A stretch of 64,000 nucleotides of DNA from DLAJ01 sp964655525. GTDB lineage: Bacteria; Bacillota; Clostridia; Lachnospirales; Lachnospiraceae. Shown in pieces: positions 8,684 through 17,402 of the stretch (position 1 is the stretch's first letter; each line of letters starts with the position of its first letter). The notes beneath the pieces were generated by a model. It was not told the DNA's origin. It saw nothing but the letters and a program-made list of their open reading frames with translations, and did no database searches. The DNA lies in the NCBI GenBank assembly GCA_964655525.1, contig CAZZNE010000006.1, positions 1 to 64,000 of the forward strand, given 5' to 3'. The position numbers and the translations under genes are program-made.

Positions 8684-9571
8684 TTACTCCTTTTCTCTCA
8701 TCATACGCCAAATCCGTAACAAGCAAAGCGCCGCAGGCAGCGCGAGGCAGACCGCGGCATAACAAAGATAGACAAACAAACTTTCCGTCTCAAGCGGAAT
8801 TGCATCCGTCACGGGATAAAAACGCATGGAAACGCTCCCGCGGTTTATTTCAATAACAATCGCTGTTAATAATAGGAGCATCCAGCCGCACAAAACCGCA
8901 TCCAGCCTTCCGAAACGCCACCGACGATACTGCGTCCGTCTGCATGCTCCATACCCCCGCGCCTGCATGGAATCCGCCGTGTGCATGGAATGTTCCAGCG
9001 CCCAAGTCGTGACTGCCGCAAACACTTTCATGCTTCCCCTGATCCGGTCGATCAGCGTATTCTCCCGGTACAGACCGAGAAGCCGCTGTTGCGCCTTTGT
9101 TTTTTCCATCTGACGCGCATACATCGGCAAAAAGCGCAGCGTCATGGAGCAGACAAGCGACGCTTTCGGTGAAACGGCTCCAAGCAGGCATAATATCCTG
9201 TCACTGCTGAATATCAGAGACAGACTGCGGCACCATAAAAACACGCCGCCGAACATGCACGCCGTACAGATGCCGTACCGCACCGCCTCCAAGGTGATCC
9301 GGTTCCCGTTCAGATAAAAAAGCACGGTCGCCCCATTATGATAAAACAGCGGATTGATTCCCGCAATGACCGCCAAAAAAAGCACAAATGCCGGAACACG
9401 CCGCCACGCGATGCGCTCCGACAGCATCCGCAGAAAAATGCAGGCACAAATAAAAGAACAGCCTTGCATGACCGGATTGACACAAAACATGGCGATTCCC
9501 AACACTGCCGTCATATAACAAAGTGTCGTGATCGGATGCAGCCGCATGAGCAGCCGTTTGTTCTCCTGCAT
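8684..9571 (-). CDS. ecfT: ECF transporter transmembrane (T) component
   Basis: The 295-residue membrane protein couples ATPase motion to the S component. It has about six helices and the cytoplasmic coupling segments of EcfT: a conserved LRFLPMYARQMEKTKAQQR stretch and the SMQARGYG motif (the ARG signature that contacts the ATPase). N-terminal LHPITTLCYM is also typical of the family (usually D/HPRTKL). Its stop codon is 2 bases from the ATPase start. The upstream neighbour is the transcobalamin-like protein. Confidence 0.92.
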   Translation of the reverse strand: MQENKRLLMRLHPITTLCYMTAVLGIAMFCVNPVMQGCSFICACIFLRMLSERIAWRRVPAFVLFLAVIAGINPLFYHNGATVLFYLNGNRITLEAVRYGICTACMFGGVFLWCRSLSLIFSSDRILCLLGAVSPKASLVCSMTLRFLPMYARQMEKTKAQQRLLGLYRENTLIDRIRGSMKVFAAVTTWALEHSMHTADSMQARGYGACRRTQYRRWRFGRLDAVLCGWMLLLLTAIVIEINRGSVSMRFYPVTDAIPLETESLFVYLCYAAVCLALPAALCLLRIWRMMREKE

Positions 9572-9630
9572 TCCACGTCCTTCCTTTCTATCTCACTCTT
9601 TCAACTCTATTCTCCTATCGTTTAGGAATC

Positions 9631-11307
9631 TCATTTCACATCTCTGCCGAGTTCTTTTGAATAATACCAGACGATCTCATCACCATCCGCAACCCGATAC
9701 GCTCCGCAGCCGACATTCGGTGTTTCCCCGTTTACCAAAAAAATCCATCCTGACAATTCCCCATAGTCATATTCGTAAAGATAGGCGATCCCCTCAATAT
9801 AGGCAAACTCATCGCCTGCCGCCGTTCCCTCATACTCCACGGAAATATCATATACCCTTGCCGTTTCACATAGCACATCAAATGCACTGTCTCCCTCATA
9901 TGCGGATACCGATGTTTTCGCAAGGATCACGCCGTTCTGCGGCAGATAATCCTCCGCTCCGGCAACGGTGTCACAACGAATCTCCATTGATACGGTAATG
10001 GGGTTTTCTCCGCTTTTTCCGTTATCCTGCCGAAGATATTGTTCCCGCGTCTGAATCCGAATGAACCAAATTACCGCTGACAAAACAACTATGACAAGCA
10101 ATGTGCCGCCGAGCCGCTTGCGGCAGTATTTTTTCGTAAAACACAGATACGCAAGATAACCGCAGCCCGCCGCAAAAATCAAAAGGATCAGCGTCACCCG
10201 CATATCCTTGCCGCCGTTTTTCACCCCGTCACCCCGCCGAGGCGCAACACGTGTTATTCTTTCCTCTGTGCTTACTTGAAAGGTATCATCTCTTTCATAA
10301 CCCGCAAAGTCAAATAAAAAGCACTTTCCCTGCATGGATCGGTTGACTGCGGACAGCGCGGCAAATACCTGCGATGCCGCCATGTCGTTGGAGGCGGTCT
10401 GCTCCGTATGGCAAAACCCACCGTCCGCATTTTGATAGCGGGAAAGTCCGTCCAATAAGGTAGCGCCCTCCTTTATAAACGACTCATCCGTCCACACATT
10501 CCTCTCCAGCGCACAGAGCGCTAAGATGACCTGCGCCGTACTCTCCGCGTTGGGCGTCCCGCTGTTTTCATAATCCCCCGTCGCAAGCTGTTTCTCCGAT
10601 AAAAAAACAAGTGCTTTTTCTACCGCCTGCACAATCCGCGCATCGCTTTCTCTCTCCAGCGCTTCCTTATAATACGGGGCAAGCGCCTGCAGCGCCATCG
10701 CTGTGACATCGACGTCCCCTTCCGTTCCCGTGATCGCAAAGCCGCCGTCCGAAAGCTGCCTTAACAAAATCTCCTGTACAAGCGCTTCCCTTGTCCATCC
10801 CCCGTCCTGCTCCGACATCCCGTTCAGCATCAGCAGACCATAGAGATAGGACATCATTCCCTGTTCCCCGATTGTTTCTTCCAACAATTCTACAGAAACC
10901 GGATTCTCCGCCTGCAGCGCCGAAAGCACCATCGCCGATTTTTGCAGGGACATGGTGCCTGCTTGATCTTCTTTAAGTGCTTCCTGCACACTCGATAAGT
11001 AACGCATGTAATCATATCCCGGCTGATACCCGTGCAGACCGATCACATAAGTCTGTACGGTGCCGTTTAACGCACGCCCGGCATAAGCGTTATCTAGGAG
11101 CTCCTGCACATCAGAAACACCACACTCCGCACACTGCCATAAAAGAATCCCGTCCATCGTTTGGGTAACCGAATCCGGCGTGATGCCTTCTCCTGTTTCC
11201 GTATGCACAAAGCCCCATACGCTGACAAAGCAAAGCAGGATACAGACTATCGAAAGGATACCACCTGTTATGATTCTTTTTTGATCTGAACGTGTCTTCA
11301 TTCTCAT
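9631..11307 (-). CDS. Transcobalamin-like membrane protein: alpha/alpha-barrel repeats plus C-terminal DUF4430
   Basis: Domain order in 558 residues: an N-terminal membrane helix (about 12-33); an extracellular repeat region of the prenyltransferase/squalene-cyclase alpha6/alpha6 type (about 50-330) with repeated turns such as LSDGGFAITGTEGDVDVTAMALQ-like and YQNADGGFCHTEQTASNDMA-like motifs; one or two further helices (about 370-415); and a C-terminal DUF4430 beta domain (about 435-558). This two-domain plan resembles mammalian intrinsic factor and transcobalamin, where both domains clamp cobalamin. It follows the DUF4430 lipoprotein by 8 bases and precedes EcfT, under a cobalamin riboswitch. 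I infer a cell-surface corrinoid-capture protein. A weak AAAGAG ribosome site and a second ATG at codon 3 leave the exact start open. Confidence 0.8.
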   Translation of the reverse strand: MRMKTRSDQKRIITGGILSIVCILLCFVSVWGFVHTETGEGITPDSVTQTMDGILLWQCAECGVSDVQELLDNAYAGRALNGTVQTYVIGLHGYQPGYDYMRYLSSVQEALKEDQAGTMSLQKSAMVLSALQAENPVSVELLEETIGEQGMMSYLYGLLMLNGMSEQDGGWTREALVQEILLRQLSDGGFAITGTEGDVDVTAMALQALAPYYKEALERESDARIVQAVEKALVFLSEKQLATGDYENSGTPNAESTAQVILALCALERNVWTDESFIKEGATLLDGLSRYQNADGGFCHTEQTASNDMAASQVFAALSAVNRSMQGKCFLFDFAGYERDDTFQVSTEERITRVAPRRGDGVKNGGKDMRVTLILLIFAAGCGYLAYLCFTKKYCRKRLGGTLLVIVVLSAVIWFIRIQTREQYLRQDNGKSGENPITVSMEIRCDTVAGAEDYLPQNGVILAKTSVSAYEGDSAFDVLCETARVYDISVEYEGTAAGDEFAYIEGIAYLYEYDYGELSGWIFLVNGETPNVGCGAYRVADGDEIVWYYSKELGRDVK

Positions 11308-11315
11308 ACTCTTTT

Positions 11316-11747
11316 TTATTCTGTTACATAAACCTCATATGCCAGACGATAGGTATCCCCGTCCGCAACCGGCTGGGATTCCACACCATAAGAACCGTAC
11401 TCCCCGTTCACATACAGGGACCAGTATGCGCCGTCCGCGTCAAAATCCGCCGTGAGACCGTTTACTCCGGTAATGTAATACCCGTAATCGGACGCATAGC
11501 CGTCCAATGTCAAACCGTCGATTTCAAGCAGCGCGTCATAGAGCATTTCCGCGTCGGTGGAGGACTGATAGCTCTTGGTCTCCCCCTGATCGTTCACCAC
11601 CTCTACGGTGATCTTGTACTTGCCCTCATCCTTGCTGCCGCATGCGGCAAGAACGCTCATAAAGACCGTCAATACGAGCAGCGCCGCCGTCTTTCTTAAT
11701 CCGGCTCTCCATCCTGCTTCTCTCACTTTTTTCTCTGTTTCTCTCAT
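11316..11747 (-). CDS. DUF4430 lipoprotein, predicted corrinoid-binding
   Basis: The signal peptide (KTAALLVLTVFMSVLAAC) ends in the lipobox LAAC at about residue 40. The remaining 105 residues form one DUF4430 domain with YKITVEVVNDQGE, then a DGYASDYGYYITGVNG stretch and a C-terminal DGDTYRLAYEVYV strand. DUF4430 is the bacterial relative of the C-terminal cobalamin-clamping domain of transcobalamins. The start at 11747 has AAAGGAGGAG 6 bases upstream; the frame is open 48 codons further but that part overlaps the riboswitch leader and has low-quality composition, so it is excluded. It is the first gene of the operon. Confidence 0.85.
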   Translation of the reverse strand: MRETEKKVREAGWRAGLRKTAALLVLTVFMSVLAACGSKDEGKYKITVEVVNDQGETKSYQSSTDAEMLYDALLEIDGLTLDGYASDYGYYITGVNGLTADFDADGAYWSLYVNGEYGSYGVESQPVADGDTYRLAYEVYVTE

Positions 11748-11827
11748 TTCTTTCTCCTCCTTTGATGTGTGACAGGATTTGACCGCACCTGTCTCGCAGT
11801 TTTTCCGCTGCCGCATTCCGCAACAGC

Positions 11828-11873
11828 AAAAATCGCGTTTCCAGCACTGACCTTTGCCAAAACCGCGATTTTT
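11828..11873 (-). terminator. Possible expression-platform terminator of the cobalamin riboswitch
   Basis: A perfect 10-bp stem AAAAATCGCG/CGCGATTTTT closes a 26-base loop and ends in five T residues on the minus strand. It lies between the aptamer and the first gene, where a riboswitch terminator would be expected. The long loop and partly A-T stem make this a moderate call. Confidence 0.45.
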
Positions 11874-11974
11874 AACTACACACCAAAGCAAACCACGCCC
11901 CGCTCCTCGTTTTCGGGTATAAAAACCCTGCCCACGTCCGGCTGCAGACCTGATCTGAAATGCGTCGTTTTCGG

Positions 11975-12165
11975 TTCCGGCAAAAACAACTGTACGTGTC
12001 CATGTATCTGACTCAACCGCTGCTCCTAAGTTTCGTGCGCGGTATCACAGTGACCGACTCGCCGGGCTTCTCACCCGATTCCATGTTTCTTTCATGCGTC
12101 CCATGTCAAACTTAAGTTCCACGGGAACCAAACACATGTCGGATACACATACATTCTTATTTATC
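11975..12165 (-). promoter_or_regulatory. Cobalamin (B12) riboswitch
   Basis: On the minus strand the core between 12083 and 12043 reads GGAATCGGGTGAGAAGCCC followed by GGCGAGTCGGTCACTGTGA. It matches the B12-box consensus (GGGAA, GGTG-AA-TCC, GC-GTCCCGC-ACTGTGA) in order and spacing. The 3' half holds the closing GAGTCAGATACATGG at 12015-12001, matching the usual G-CAGGAGAC-TG. The 5' boundary is approximate. The aptamer lies about 230 bases before the DUF4430 lipoprotein start and has no other minus-strand gene between, so it should turn the ECF operon off when cobalamin is abundant. Confidence 0.88.
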
Positions 12166-12298
12166 ATGCTTTGAAAGCAGATACAGAATATCACAGATTC
12201 TTACAATTGACAAGCATTACTATTTTTTGCTCCTTTTATTTGCCTCACCCATTTCCAGCCTTGTAATGGACATGTCAAGAGAGCCGGGAATGTAAATC

Positions 12299-12955
12299 TT
12301 ACATCCCCAGCTCTCTTAGCACCTCAAGACTCTTAAAATGCCTGTCTATGTACCTTTTCCGATACCCGTTGAGTATCGCACTGTATTCTTCTAACACTTC
12401 GTCCTTTAACACAAAAGTGTACAATTTCTCAATGCTGCTTGCCGTAACGTACTCCATTGTATATGCGACAGCCTCCGAATAGAGCCTGCCGTCCTGCGGC
12501 ATTCCGGGAAACTCTCCGTTTACCACCATCGCCTTCTGCTCAAAAACATAGCGCACAAGTCTGCGCGGAAGCGCCTCCTTGGACAACGCTCGCAGCGACT
12601 GAAACACCAGCTTCAACATCTCCCGCTCGTCGTTGTTTTCCCTCGTATAGTAATCCGCCATTTCAAGAAAATACATTCCGTAATAAGCGCCCTCGACGTC
12701 CATGCGCAGTTCTTCAAAATAGTGACTGATCGACGCCTCCGACAGATTATAGGAGCTTCTTGTCGCATACAGCTTAAATTCTCCGAAGCAGAACGGATTG
12801 GTCGCCGCCAAAAGACGATTGTTCTGCCGCCTTGCGCCTCTGGCATACGCCGTGATCTTGCCTCGTTCCTTTGTCAAGATACATACATGCCTGTCATACT
12901 CACCCACAGGAATTGTCTTTAATACCATCCCCGTGACCGTCAGAAAATCCTGCAT
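12299..12955 (-). CDS. recO: DNA repair and recombination mediator RecO
   Basis: RecO loads RecA on SSB-coated single-stranded DNA together with RecR. The 218 residues begin with the OB-fold segment TGMVLKTIPVGEYDRHVCILT and GKITAYARGARRQNNRLLA, both typical of RecO, followed by the helical domain. At 218 residues it is shorter than many RecO proteins (about 240-260), and the C-terminal four-cysteine zinc motif found in many relatives is absent. It lies after era and the YqzL-like gene, the common Firmicute order. Confidence 0.93.
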   Translation of the reverse strand: MQDFLTVTGMVLKTIPVGEYDRHVCILTKERGKITAYARGARRQNNRLLAATNPFCFGEFKLYATRSSYNLSEASISHYFEELRMDVEGAYYGMYFLEMADYYTRENNDEREMLKLVFQSLRALSKEALPRRLVRYVFEQKAMVVNGEFPGMPQDGRLYSEAVAYTMEYVTASSIEKLYTFVLKDEVLEEYSAILNGYRKRYIDRHFKSLEVLRELGM

Positions 12956-13076
12956 ATTCCGTATTTCTCCCGTCCTCGGATAATGCCTGCTCCCTGTCTC
13001 TCACATCACAAAATCCCAAATAATCCTGCACACTCCCACTCTTCATAAAACGATCCCAGTACTCATCCTGTTTCAT
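12900..13076 (-). CDS. YqzL-like small protein, overlapping recO
   Basis: The ATG at 13076 has an AGGGGG ribosome site and opens 58 codons. The N-terminal part MKQDEYWDRFMKSGSVQDYL fits the short YqzL pattern (W-x2-F-x3-G-x-YL), and Firmicutes commonly have a yqzL gene between era and recO. The last 18 codons run in another frame across the recO start, so the two genes overlap by 56 bases. The conserved part ends near residue 25; the tail GHGDGIKDNSCG may not be functional. Role unknown. Confidence 0.65.
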   Translation of the reverse strand: MKQDEYWDRFMKSGSVQDYLGFCDVRDREQALSEDGRNTEYAGFSDGHGDGIKDNSCG

Positions 13077-13254
13077 CCCTGCGCCCCCTGTTTTCCCCGT
13101 ATATGACCGTTTCCGGTCATAAGCTTAGATTGCGCAGTTTTCTTTTTTCTATGCGGAGCAGCATGCGTTTCACACACAAATTCTTTGTATCTTATAGCTC
13201 GTTTTGCAAACTCTTTTAACGGATGGCAATTATCATAATCCCTGAAGTTTCATG

Positions 13255-14163
13255 TCAACGAAACTCGTTTTCGTCCTGCCGGTAGCCGAAGTTTTTCAAT
13301 AAATAATCGCTGTCTCTCCAGTCTTTCTTTACTTTCACCCAAAGTTTTAAGTTTACCTGACAGCCTAATAAATCCTCAATCCCGATTCGTGCCTGCGAGC
13401 CGATGCGCTTTAACATCGCGCCGCCCTTACCGATGATCATTCCTTTGTGGGAATCCCTTTCACACACAATGGTTGCTTGAATTTCCGTGATCCTTTTTAG
13501 CCGTTTCATGCTCTCAATCGTCACAGCTATGCCGTGCGGAAGCTCCTCGTCCAGCATGCGGAGCGCCTGTTCCCTGATCAGCTCCGCCACGATCTGACGC
13601 TCCGGCTGATCGGTCACGGTGTCCTCATCATAAAACGCCGGTCCGTACGGCAGATATTTGATAATGCAGGAAAGCAGTTCGTCCGTATTCATATTTTGAA
13701 ATGCCGATACCGGCACGATCTCCGCAAAATCCATCTGCCTGCGATACGCATCAATGACTGCAAAAAGATCGTTCTTTTTGACGGTATCGATTTTATTTAC
13801 AACTAAGATCACGGGCGTGCGCGTCTGTTTCAGCTGGTCGATGATGTGCTGCTCCCCCGCGCCGATATAGACGGTCGGCTCCACCAAAAACAAGATCACA
13901 TCTGCATCCGAAAGTGTCTGCTCCGCAGTATGCACCATATAGCTGCCAAGCTTATTTTTCGCCTTATGAATCCCCGGTGTATCCAAAAAAACAATCTGTG
14001 CCTTCTCACTGGTACACACGGTCCGTATCCGGTTACGCGTTGTCTGCGGCTTGCTTGATGTGATCGCGATTTTTTGTCCGATCATCGTATTCATCAGCGT
14101 GGATTTCCCGACATTCGGGCGGCCGATCAACGCTGCGAATCCGGATCTGTACTGTGTATCCAT
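13255..14163 (-). CDS. era: GTPase Era
   Basis: Era is an essential GTPase that helps mature the 30S subunit by binding the 3' end of 16S rRNA. The 302 residues carry G1 GRPNVGKSTLMN, G3 DTPGIHK, G4 NKID and a C-terminal KH domain with GMIIGKGGAMLKRIGSQAR. The start at 14163 follows GGAGAG at normal spacing; the frame is open 12 codons upstream into a hairpin and that part is not coding. Gene order era, small gene, recO is a usual Firmicute arrangement. Confidence 0.97.
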   Translation of the reverse strand: MDTQYRSGFAALIGRPNVGKSTLMNTMIGQKIAITSSKPQTTRNRIRTVCTSEKAQIVFLDTPGIHKAKNKLGSYMVHTAEQTLSDADVILFLVEPTVYIGAGEQHIIDQLKQTRTPVILVVNKIDTVKKNDLFAVIDAYRRQMDFAEIVPVSAFQNMNTDELLSCIIKYLPYGPAFYDEDTVTDQPERQIVAELIREQALRMLDEELPHGIAVTIESMKRLKRITEIQATIVCERDSHKGMIIGKGGAMLKRIGSQARIGIEDLLGCQVNLKLWVKVKKDWRDSDYLLKNFGYRQDENEFR

Positions 14164-14183
14164 TGTAATCTCTCCATTCTGAT

Positions 14184-14226
14184 ACGGCAGATTGAGCATT
14201 ATTTCTGCTCAATCTGCCGTCCTTCT
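14184..14226 (+). terminator. Perfect 15-bp hairpin with T run on the plus strand, just upstream of era
   Basis: ACGGCAGATTGAGCA (14184-14198) pairs perfectly with 14206-14220 around a 7-base loop, and CCTTCTTTTTT follows on the plus strand. It would terminate rightward transcription, yet no rightward gene ends here. On the minus strand it lies between the protease stop and the era ribosome site, with no T run, and could instead be a processing or insulating hairpin. Confidence 0.6.
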
Positions 14227-14240
14227 TTTTTGTGATATTA

Positions 14241-17165
14241 TCAAATCAAATTGCCCATGTTCATAAAGAGCGTATCGTTATTGCGGATTTCCTCCTCATT
14301 GCCGACAACGCAGATATTGTCGCCATCCAGCATTGCCTTGATATGGTCGGCAAGCGCGCGGATATCGTCAACCGTGACTTTTAATACCTCATCCCGCTCC
14401 TTCTGGATTTCCTCGTCCCCGTAGCCGCTCAGATAAGCCGTGAGGGAACGCGCTCCCTTTAACGACGGGGTCAGCGGCGTATCCAGTTCGGACATTGTAC
14501 CGATCACGTACTTTGTCATCTCTCTCTCATCCGCAGCAAACTGCTTTAAGTACTCCACCGCACCCTCATAGGTTTCCACGGTCTTTTTCAGGTTTGGATC
14601 CCGATAAGAGACGAAGCAGGCATCTCCATTTTTCTTCAAGAGCGTCATACATCCGTATGCGCCGCCCTTTACGCGCACATTAAACCACAGATAATCGTAA
14701 CTCATGATCGTCCGCATCACCAGAAGCGCTCCCGTATAAGGCAGTCCGGCATGAACAAAATTTCCGGCACGGCACACATACTGTATCTTTCCGGCAGTAA
14801 AGAAGCCCTCGTTCTTTTTCTTCGGCTCGCAATCAAAGCTTTTCAGCTCAACAGGCTCCGTATAAAGCTCCTGCACCGATGCAGCAAGCAACTGCGGAAT
14901 AAGCTGGTACCCCTTTTCCTCCGCCGTATAATCAAACATCAAATTCTCCGGACGGAATACGGATTTCATTATCTGCACGAGCTTCTTCGTCACATCGTCT
15001 TTGTGTTCCTCAAAATGATCGCTCAATTCCCTGATCAGACAATAAAAATCATACCCTTCCGTCATGTTCGTTACCAACGACGCTTTGGAGAAATATGACA
15101 TTGCGCGTCCCGCCGCAAAAGCATGTCCCGCACCCATCATATAGGATTCCGCCTGCGAGCGTATCTCATCAATGATCTCTTTTAAGCGCTTGCTGTCGTC
15201 CAGCTTCGAACGGAGCATCAGCTCTGTCATCAGGGTAAACGCCTCTGGCAGACTGTCATAGAATGCCTTAATACGCAGGTCAAAAAACGTCTTGAACTCA
15301 TCCGGCTTTTTCTGATTGGTATAAGTATTGATCCCTGCCGAAAATCCGCCGGTATGAATACCGATTTCATTATTTAAGTCATTGTAGGAATAGTGCTCCG
15401 TGTCAATATTGCCGAGCACACCTCTTAGCAATCCCGCGTACGGATACAGCTCGGACGGCAGCTTGCTCATATCAAACACAAATCGCACATAGCCGATGCC
15501 GTTTGTGAAAATATCATGATACAGAACCTTCGTTCCGTTCTCATCACGGACCTCATTGACCAGCTTTGCAGCCTTCGGATCAATATCCTGTCTTGTTAAA
15601 AGAGGAATCTTTTCAAGATCTTCCTTTTTATCCACTGCCTCCTGGAATTCACGAAGCGCCTTCGTGCGCGCGATCACCGCTTCTTTTTCTTCCTCGCTGA
15701 GCGATGCCTTATAAGCGGCAAGCTTCTCAGCAAGCTCCTTGTCCTTCTTTGCCGTTAAACCTTTTTCCGGCTTTAAGGTGACGGTGGACGCATGCGCGCT
15801 GTCAAGCAGATAGTCGCGCACCAGATTCGTATAATAGTCCGTGCCGATCTGCTCTCTCAAAAACGCAAATGTATCGCTGATCTCTACATTCATGAACGGC
15901 TCATTGTCATCATACAGCCAGCTTCCGAGCATCTGAAGTCCGTAGATTAAGCCCTTGGGGAAAGTGCCAAAATCCGCCTCGCGATACCGGAATTCCAAAC
16001 AATTCACCGCGGCGCGAAGTGCCTTCTCTTCAATACCGTTCTTTACCAGATCACCCAGCACCTCACGGATCGTTGCAAGAAACTCCTCTTTGCGTCCGAT
16101 ATCCGCTTTCTTTGCCGCGATCGTATAATACGGCTGCAAAATTTCATTATCCAGCGCACTGGAAATTTCCTGTCCGATTCCCTTTTCGGTCAGCGCCTGC
16201 TTTAAGGGTGCTCCCGGCGCCGAGCATAACGCGTAATCAAGAATCTGGAACGCCATCTGCTTCTTTTGATCTAAGACGGAACCCAGCGCACAGTTATAAG
16301 TCAGATAACCCGAATTTTCCTCCGATTCCGCATCCGTGATCGGAAAGCTCTTTTCAACCTCACGAATGGCACCCTTTCCGAATTCCTTTTGATACGCGAC
16401 GGCGGAGTCCACATCCAGATGATCGTACTTAGAAAGATACTCCTCATCCAGCCAAACAAGCTTTTGTGCCATATCCATATTGCCGTATAAATAAATGTAG
16501 CTATTGCTCGGATGATAATAGGTACGGTGGAAATTCAAATAGTTCTCATAGGTCAGCGTCGGGATCACATCCGGATCACCGCCGGACTCCACACCGTAGA
16601 TCGTATCCGGGAAAAGTGAACTGAACACCTCTCTCGAAAGCACGCCGTCCGGTGAAGAAAACGCGCCCTTCATCTCACTGTACACAACGCCGTTTAACTT
16701 CAGCTCGCTATCCGCATCCTCTAACTCGTAATGCCAGCCCTCCTGCGCAAAGATCAGGTCGGTCTTATAAATGTTCGGATGCAGAACAGCATCCATATAC
16801 ACGTCACAGAGATTCTGGAAATCCTTATCATTACAGCTTGCGACCGGATATAACGTCTTATCCGGATACGTGATCGCATTTAAAAACGTATTGAGCGAGC
16901 CCTTGATCAGCTCCACAAACGGATCTTTGATCGGATATTTCTCAGAACCGCACAGTACCGTGTGCTCAATAATATGTGCTACGCCGGTCGAATCGGTCGG
17001 CGGCGTCCGAAAACCGATATAAAACACCTTGTTTTCATCATCGTTACTCAACAGTACGACACGCGCGCCGGTCTTTTTGTGCTTTAAGAGATACCCCTGT
17101 GAATTTAAGTCTTTGATCTCTTTGTTCTGTAAAATCTCGTATGCTTTGACGTCCTCTACTTTCAT
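14241..17165 (-). CDS. M16C zinc metalloprotease, presequence-protease/insulinase type
   Basis: This cytoplasmic peptidase should degrade short unstructured peptides in a closed chamber. The 974 residues contain the inverted zinc motif HIIEH (His64, Glu67, His68) in the first of four M16 halves, plus the family strand IGFRTPPTDSTGVAHI and the C-terminal MSYDYLWFNVRVKGGAYG region that closes the chamber. Length and motif order match the PreP-like M16C group. It is the first gene after a 640-base region rich in palindromes, which supplies its promoter. No signal peptide is present. Confidence 0.95.
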   Translation of the reverse strand: MKVEDVKAYEILQNKEIKDLNSQGYLLKHKKTGARVVLLSNDDENKVFYIGFRTPPTDSTGVAHIIEHTVLCGSEKYPIKDPFVELIKGSLNTFLNAITYPDKTLYPVASCNDKDFQNLCDVYMDAVLHPNIYKTDLIFAQEGWHYELEDADSELKLNGVVYSEMKGAFSSPDGVLSREVFSSLFPDTIYGVESGGDPDVIPTLTYENYLNFHRTYYHPSNSYIYLYGNMDMAQKLVWLDEEYLSKYDHLDVDSAVAYQKEFGKGAIREVEKSFPITDAESEENSGYLTYNCALGSVLDQKKQMAFQILDYALCSAPGAPLKQALTEKGIGQEISSALDNEILQPYYTIAAKKADIGRKEEFLATIREVLGDLVKNGIEEKALRAAVNCLEFRYREADFGTFPKGLIYGLQMLGSWLYDDNEPFMNVEISDTFAFLREQIGTDYYTNLVRDYLLDSAHASTVTLKPEKGLTAKKDKELAEKLAAYKASLSEEEKEAVIARTKALREFQEAVDKKEDLEKIPLLTRQDIDPKAAKLVNEVRDENGTKVLYHDIFTNGIGYVRFVFDMSKLPSELYPYAGLLRGVLGNIDTEHYSYNDLNNEIGIHTGGFSAGINTYTNQKKPDEFKTFFDLRIKAFYDSLPEAFTLMTELMLRSKLDDSKRLKEIIDEIRSQAESYMMGAGHAFAAGRAMSYFSKASLVTNMTEGYDFYCLIRELSDHFEEHKDDVTKKLVQIMKSVFRPENLMFDYTAEEKGYQLIPQLLAASVQELYTEPVELKSFDCEPKKKNEGFFTAGKIQYVCRAGNFVHAGLPYTGALLVMRTIMSYDYLWFNVRVKGGAYGCMTLLKKNGDACFVSYRDPNLKKTVETYEGAVEYLKQFAADEREMTKYVIGTMSELDTPLTPSLKGARSLTAYLSGYGDEEIQKERDEVLKVTVDDIRALADHIKAMLDGDNICVVGNEEEIRNNDTLFMNMGNLI

Positions 17166-17270
17166 TTTAATCCTTAAGCTCCTTTCTGTTCCCGCTTTCT
17201 AATATAAGACATGTCCATAACACACGGACAGATACCCGAAAAAACTAACGTTTTTCCGGGTTCGTTTCGG

Positions 17271-17382
17271 GCGCGGTATCATGTCTGACGACATGATACC
17301 ATGATTGCTACGCAATCATGCTCTGTTTGATGCACACTCCGCTTCGCTTCGGCGCGGTATCATGTCTGACGACATTATACCA
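17271..17382. repeat. Interspersed palindrome family, long-spacer form, one and a half units
   Basis: A unit comprises palindrome 1 (GGTATCATGTC TGAC GACATGATACC), palindrome 2 (ATGATTGC TAC GCAATCAT) and a 35-base spacer with CCGCTTCGCTTCGG. It is followed by a second palindrome 1 ending in ATTATACC. Other copies are at 22552-22885, 32493-32649 and, degenerate, 45671-45717. Confidence 0.85.
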
Positions 17383-17402
17383 CACTTTACCAAATTACCC
17401 AA
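17374..17402 (-). promoter_or_regulatory. Promoter of the M16 protease, with its -10 inside the repeat
   Basis: On the minus strand TTGGGT (17402-17397) and TATAAT (17379-17374) are 17 bases apart, and TGG directly before TATAAT makes an extended -10. The -35 lies in unique sequence and the -10 in the edge of the palindromic repeat. The leader to the protease start would be about 200 bases and contains the palindromes. Confidence 0.6.

Noticed and set aside
11748..11891. An N-terminal extension of the DUF4430 lipoprotein
   Set aside because: The extra 48 codons come before the strong ribosome site and signal peptide and overlap the riboswitch hairpins.
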